A DNA stretch of 10,122 nt from an uncultured Amylibacter sp. (lineage in GTDB: Bacteria; Pseudomonadota; Alphaproteobacteria; Rhodobacterales; Rhodobacteraceae). Both the position numbers and the translations under genes were made by a program. The DNA is taken from contig CALDZS010000237.1 in NCBI GenBank assembly GCA_937944065.1, positions 1-10,122 on the forward strand, given 5' to 3'. Shown here piece after piece: positions 6,924-10,122 of the stretch. The notes beneath the pieces were generated by a model. The model did no database searches. It saw only the letters and a list, made by a program, of their open reading frames with translations, and was not told the origin of the DNA. Numbering within the stretch: position 1 is the first letter of the stretch; each line of letters starts with the position of its first letter.

Positions 6924-6932
6924 CCGGTTGCA
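6919..6932. promoter_or_regulatory. LacI-family operator, perfect 14-bp palindrome
   Basis: TGCAACCGGTTGCA is a perfect palindrome that fits the LacI/GalR consensus TGNAANCGNTTNCA at every fixed position, with the central CpG that the hinge-helix leucine recognises. It is the only such site I found in the window. It lies about 300 bp upstream of the binding-protein start and overlaps a candidate -35 element. The obvious ligand is the repressor at 2531-3535. Confidence 0.82.
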
Positions 6933-7076
6933 TTTTCTAATCAGACATCATCCAGAACCTTGGCAGACCCCTTTTGGTCCAAGCACTCACAAAGAGACGG
7001 CAAATTGCTCGATCAAAAAATCACCCTATGCCACCGCCAGTCTTAGCAATATTCAACACTGTCCACGAAACAAGGG

Positions 7077-7104
7077 GCGCACAAGTCTGCAGACAAAGGT
7101 GCGC
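7077..7104. repeat. nested inverted repeat upstream of the unknown operon
   Basis: GCGCAC (7077-7082) and GTGCGC (7099-7104) form outer arms around a perfect 10-bp palindrome GTCTGCAGAC (7085-7094). The structure is slightly asymmetric (2 nt on one side, 4 nt on the other). It lies about 155 bp upstream of the coding start at 7259, too far upstream to overlap the proposed promoter, and could be a regulator site. No function is shown. Confidence 0.45.
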
Positions 7105-7204
7105 ATACGGCATCAAAAGCAAACGCGGTGCAGCAGGCGCGTCGTGAAATCCTATGTTTGTGCGTATTTTGGCGGTAGTCCCATCGCTTTTTGATAGCTT
7201 GAGA

Positions 7205-7234
7205 TTGAAAATCATGCTTTTAACACTATATATT
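7205..7234 (+). promoter_or_regulatory. candidate promoter of the three-gene unknown operon
   Basis: TTGAAA at 7205-7210 serves as -35. An AT-rich -10 follows as TATATA (7227-7232, 16-nt spacer) or TATATT (7229-7234, 18-nt spacer). Transcription would begin around 7240, giving a short leader before AAGGAAA (7248-7254) and the ATG at 7259. Confidence 0.5.
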
Positions 7235-7258
7235 TAAGTATAAACACAAGGAAATTGC

Positions 7259-8335
7259 ATGGCTGACTTTGAACAACATATCGCGGAATCAAAAGCACAA
7301 ATAGAAGAAGCACAGCAGAGAATATCTGACGTCTCTTCCAGAATTCAAACGGCGCGCGATAAGCTGGAAAAGGGTCAAGATATCTCGGTCGATATCGAAA
7401 ATGCCACACTCGAAGATGTCCACTCACACTCTGAAGCCATGAATGCCAACATCGCTGAACTGATTATGGGGTTGGATGATGTGACCGCTGGGTTCAGTGA
7501 AGATTTCGACGCAATGCGCACGAAATCTGGTTGGGAAAAATTGATTGGTGTCTTTTCAAAACAACGTTCTGAAAGCCTGCGTCAAGAACGCATGCGCACA
7601 GCGTCTATTGACGACAAGCTGCAGGATCTCATCTCGAAGTCTGATACTATCACCCAGCTTTTGGAAGGTCAGCTCGGCGTCCTTAATACGCACAAAGAAC
7701 GGGTAGAAACCAATCTGACCAGTACCTTGGCAGATCGTGAAGCAGCTGTTGGCGTACTGGAAGACATTAAGCAAAAACTAATGTCGATGGACCCGTCTAT
7801 CATCGAGCTGGAAAACAAAATATCCGTCGAAACTGGCGCGGCAGCACGGACCAAATTGGAATCCCAATTGGCTAAACTGAACGGTCAATATAACGATCTG
7901 GCGCAGCAAGAGCAGGTAAAGATGGCAGAAAGCCAAACTTTGGAACGCTACATCGAAAAAGGTAAATCGTGGGTCGACAGCTTGCAAAACCAAGCGGCGA
8001 CACAAATGGTGCTGATTAACAAGTTGCAGACAGACACCAAACAGCGGGTCGTCTTGTACGACGCGCTAACCAAATCGCTGAAGACAGCACAACAGCAAGA
8101 TGTGGCGCACCAGATCAACGAAATCGGCGTGGCAACTGACCAAGAAGCACAATCCGCCATGGCCGCCATCGGTTCAGCCACCAACCAGCGTATGGCCGAG
8201 ATGATGGAAAAGCACGAAGACCATATGGTTTTTGCCCGCAAGGTTCTGGAAGAAAAAGCCAAGTCAGACGAACGGTTCGCCCGCAGGTTTGAAGAAATCG
8301 TCGAAAAGCATGATAAGAATGCTTATGGAGCGTGA
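7259..8335 (+). CDS. all-helical coiled-coil protein, possibly TelA-like; function unknown
   Basis: A 358-residue cytoplasmic protein with no signal peptide or membrane segment. It is rich in Glu, Lys, Gln and Ala, has a single proline (P179) and no cysteine, and shows long heptad-like stretches around residues 1-40, 100-175, 180-235 and 310-355, so it should be almost entirely helical. The layout (a GWEKLIGVFSKQ segment at 91-102, a long helical hairpin, then a Gln/Leu-rich helix with AATQMVLINKLQTDT at 246-260) reminds me of the TelA/KlaA 'toxic anion resistance' family, but the likeness is faint and made from memory. Start ATG 7259 follows AAGGAAA by about five nt and an AT-rich promoter. 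It is the first gene of a likely three-gene operon; the next start is 78 bp after its stop. A structural or scaffold role is possible; no activity can be claimed. Confidence 0.85.
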   Translation: MADFEQHIAESKAQIEEAQQRISDVSSRIQTARDKLEKGQDISVDIENATLEDVHSHSEAMNANIAELIMGLDDVTAGFSEDFDAMRTKSGWEKLIGVFSKQRSESLRQERMRTASIDDKLQDLISKSDTITQLLEGQLGVLNTHKERVETNLTSTLADREAAVGVLEDIKQKLMSMDPSIIELENKISVETGAAARTKLESQLAKLNGQYNDLAQQEQVKMAESQTLERYIEKGKSWVDSLQNQAATQMVLINKLQTDTKQRVVLYDALTKSLKTAQQQDVAHQINEIGVATDQEAQSAMAAIGSATNQRMAEMMEKHEDHMVFARKVLEEKAKSDERFARRFEEIVEKHDKNAYGA

Positions 8336-8413
8336 TTAAACCCGACGCCCTGATATCGTCTTATTTGAAGCTGATCACTGTAAAGTTTTCTGCGTTCAAA
8401 ACAGGTGTGTTCG

Positions 8414-9535
8414 ATGAAATCTAATTACACAATTGACCACAAGGTACTAGAAGGCGCGTCCGCCACGCGGCGCTACTTTGCAAAATTTGAACGGATCATG
8501 CGCCACATGATCCAAGTTGCAAAGGTATCCCAAACCGAAGGCGTTATCAGCACAACGGACGTGGACATTTTGGAGGGATACCTGAAATCTCTCTCTCACA
8601 CTTTCACTGCTTTGTCCTACAAATTCTTGATGGCGAACCGCGTTGGAGATCATTCCAATCGCTTGCTAAGCATCGACAAATCAGACAGCGGTTTTCCAAT
8701 TTTTCAAGAACTGCTGCAGATGGCAGCCGACGCATTGCAGGCGCCGCAACATTTGAAATCGCTACCGACACAAGATCGTTTGAAAAGCCAAATGGTTAAC
8801 CATATTTTAAGCGAGAGAAAGCACCCGACAAAACTGCAATATGCCCTATCACAGCGGATTTACTATGAATTCCTAGAACACGGTGAACTGTTTTTATCAC
8901 AAAACGATCCTCAAGCAATTTGGATCGAAAACCACCCCGACGAGGATCGGCGCACATACCTGATCCATTGGGCAACCTATGACAGCCGAACCAACCTGCC
9001 CGCAGTCTACCTGATGGAGCTAGAAGATTCCGGCCGCAAGGGTTTACCCCGCGACGAGCGGCGTTGGCCGCGGGCGCAAAGCCATCTGATGGCGCAATCA
9101 ATTTCAGAACTGACACTTTTGACCATTGCACGCGGGTTCGATCAAGACTTCGATGATCTACACCCTATGCGCCTGCGCAGGTTTCGCATTGGCCCAATGT
9201 ACAGCCACGCCTTTACCGAACAGCATGGGCCATTGCGTGACGTCTTGTCCGACGCCAGTGGCGAACCTGGCTTGGATTGGGCGTTGTCTTGGCAGGTTGA
9301 GACGTTGACCTCGAAAGATGTGACATGGGAAAAGACAGGGTTTTTCAGTTCGACAGAACGTCAAATCTATGATGTCGACACCGCGCGGTTGGGTATGAAG
9401 GGGCTGACGGATTTTCACCAATCTCTGCTATTGCCGCACCGCGCCTACCAAGTGTTGGAAGAAAAAGATCCACCCAGTCTGCGCACCACGCGCAAATATG
9501 TGCTGGGTAATAACGGCGAAGTTTTAAGCTATTAA
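8414..9535 (+). CDS. conserved-looking soluble protein of unknown function
   Basis: A 373-residue protein with no signal peptide, no membrane segment and no cysteine. I do not recognise a family. The N-terminal 130 residues look helical (RYFAKFERIMRHMIQVA at 21-37, SLSHTFTALSYKFLMANR at 59-76, FQELLQMAADAL at 97-108). From about residue 165 the pattern becomes mixed alpha/beta with many aromatics and charged pairs (IWIENHPDEDRRTYLIHWA, AVYLMELEDS, RRFRIGPMYSHAF, DWALSWQVETLTS), and the end is tyrosine- and glycine-bearing (KYVLGNNGEVLSY). No Walker, nuclease or kinase motif was found. ATG 8414 is preferred to GTG 8405 because AGG (8403-8405) lies eight nt before it. It follows the coiled-coil gene by 78 bp and precedes the next gene by 18 bp, so the three probably form one operon and act together. 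Confidence 0.85.
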   Translation: MKSNYTIDHKVLEGASATRRYFAKFERIMRHMIQVAKVSQTEGVISTTDVDILEGYLKSLSHTFTALSYKFLMANRVGDHSNRLLSIDKSDSGFPIFQELLQMAADALQAPQHLKSLPTQDRLKSQMVNHILSERKHPTKLQYALSQRIYYEFLEHGELFLSQNDPQAIWIENHPDEDRRTYLIHWATYDSRTNLPAVYLMELEDSGRKGLPRDERRWPRAQSHLMAQSISELTLLTIARGFDQDFDDLHPMRLRRFRIGPMYSHAFTEQHGPLRDVLSDASGEPGLDWALSWQVETLTSKDVTWEKTGFFSSTERQIYDVDTARLGMKGLTDFHQSLLLPHRAYQVLEEKDPPSLRTTRKYVLGNNGEVLSY

Positions 9536-9553
9536 TTTGAAAAGAGAGGTTTC

Positions 9554-10122
9554 ATGTCAAACACGTCTGACTTGATGGAATTGAAAGAAGAGTTGATCCG
9601 CGAACAGTACAAGTCGGCCGAAGGCCTGCTGGACGGATTTGACCACACGCCGCGCTTGGCGAAGAAATCTGACACGCCTGCCGCACCCGAACGATCCAGC
9701 GGCATCGGCACCCGCCGCCGCTTTCGATCCACCACACCAGGGCTGGTAACCAAAAGCACCGCACGGCCAGAAGGTGTACACATCGCCAATCGTATTATGG
9801 CGTCTGACAATGACGATCCGTTGACCAGCCCATTGCAGGCATCTGTTCTGGTAGGGCTACGCCGCGCGTTGGCGACTGCGTTGTTGGTGTCAGATCAGTA
9901 CGCCGATCAAACAGGTCTGACGGCGCTGATGAAAGAGAACCTTAGCGGCAAGCTGGCGGCTGGTAAAAAGGCGGAATTCACCGAACTTTTGGCTGCGTCT
10001 TCGCTGATATCGTTACACGTGTTTGCAAACATGGCGGGTTATTTGCTGGCCAACACCCAAGCCGATACATCGGACGCATCCGTTGATGTAGGCGAAGTTG
10101 AAGAGGTGCTGACAGACAATCC
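9554..10122 (+). CDS. N-terminal part of a third unknown protein (runs off the window)
   Basis: An open frame starts at ATG 9554, four nt after GAGAGG (9544-9549), and is still open at the last base, giving 189 codons. The start lies 18 bp after the previous stop, so it belongs to the same operon. Residues 1-30 form a charged helix (MELKEELIREQYKSAEGLL at 8-26). Residues 35-75 are a basic, Pro/Ser/Thr-rich and probably disordered linker (GTRRRFRSTTPG). From about residue 90 an Ala/Leu-rich helical domain follows (VGLRRALATALLVSDQY, FTELLAASSLISLHVFANMAGYLLA with a break), then an acidic tail at the edge. The last hydrophobic stretch could be a buried helix or a weak membrane helix. No cysteine occurs. 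No family is recognised; a larger C-terminal domain, for example an ATPase, may follow outside the window, but nothing visible shows it. Confidence 0.82.
   Translation, partial: MSNTSDLMELKEELIREQYKSAEGLLDGFDHTPRLAKKSDTPAAPERSSGIGTRRRFRSTTPGLVTKSTARPEGVHIANRIMASDNDDPLTSPLQASVLVGLRRALATALLVSDQYADQTGLTALMKENLSGKLAAGKKAEFTELLAASSLISLHVFANMAGYLLANTQADTSDASVDVGEVEEVLTDN

Larger units (their letters stand above)
6623..7258. other. divergent intergenic region, about 640 bp
   Basis: No convincing gene is seen between the divergent starts at 6622 (minus) and 7259 (plus). The minus-strand part contains a probable 5' leader of about 265 nt running from the candidate promoter at 6923-6896 to the start codon. 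Short hairpins in it pair 6639-6643 with 6649-6653 (CGTGC/GCACG), 6669-6673 with 6679-6683 (GCCTT/AAGGC) and 6790-6794 with 6798-6802 (GCCAA/TTGGC); none has a following T-run on the minus strand. From 6933 to 7204 the only structure noted is the nested dyad at 7077-7104. Open frames here have unprotein-like composition and no ribosome binding sites. Confidence 0.6.

Noticed and set aside
6928..7194. An 88-codon plus-strand open frame in the intergenic region
   Set aside because: It starts inside the operator, has no ribosome binding site and its amino-acid composition looks random, so it is taken as chance.
7021..7215. A 64-codon minus-strand open frame upstream of the 7259 gene
   Set aside because: It overlaps the proposed plus-strand promoter, has no Shine-Dalgarno and no recognisable pattern.
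7259..9535. A Wadjet- or SMC-like defence system, suggested by the coiled-coil gene
   Set aside because: No Walker motifs, no SMC-sized protein and no nuclease or topoisomerase-like motif are visible in the operon.

Overview
The window looks like a chromosomal segment of an alphaproteobacterium, most likely a marine Rhodobacterales (Roseobacter-group) bacterium. This is judged by eye from the protein styles (single-domain sugar ABC ATPase, LacI regulator, IolE-like and Gfo/Idh/MocA enzymes), the moderate G+C content and the dense operons. No rRNA, tRNA, CRISPR array, transposase or integrase was seen.

Bases 1-6932 form a self-contained carbohydrate uptake and breakdown locus. On the plus strand lie the C-terminal part of one Gfo/Idh/MocA oxidoreductase (1-462), an IolE-like TIM-barrel isomerase/dehydratase (477-1364) and a second, complete Gfo/Idh/MocA oxidoreductase (1376-2530). 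Converging on them from the minus strand is a five-gene operon, read from right to left: a periplasmic sugar-binding protein of the MglB/RbsB fold (6622-5684), a stem-loop, an RbsC-type permease (5609-4536), a single-domain ATPase (4521-3745), a 65-residue two-helix membrane protein (3748-3551) and a LacI-type repressor (3535-2531). The last plus gene and the repressor meet stop codon to stop codon with no base between them. A perfect 14-bp LacI-family operator (6919-6932) overlaps the -35 of a candidate promoter for the transport operon, so the repressor is probably the last gene of an operon it controls itself. Two NAD(P)-type sugar dehydrogenases plus a beta-eliminating TIM-barrel enzyme suggest chemistry through a keto-sugar or inosose. 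The substrate cannot be fixed from sequence; inositols and anhydrosugars such as levoglucosan are candidates.

Bases 6623-7258 are a divergent intergenic region holding the operator and promoter, a long leader for the transport operon, a nested 28-bp dyad and an AT-rich promoter for the next operon.

Bases 7259-10122 carry a second plus-strand operon of three proteins with no confident function: a 358-residue, almost proline-free coiled-coil protein that faintly resembles the TelA family, a 373-residue soluble protein, and the first 189 residues of a third protein that runs off the edge. None of the 920 visible residues is a cysteine. This is the most promising undescribed part of the window.
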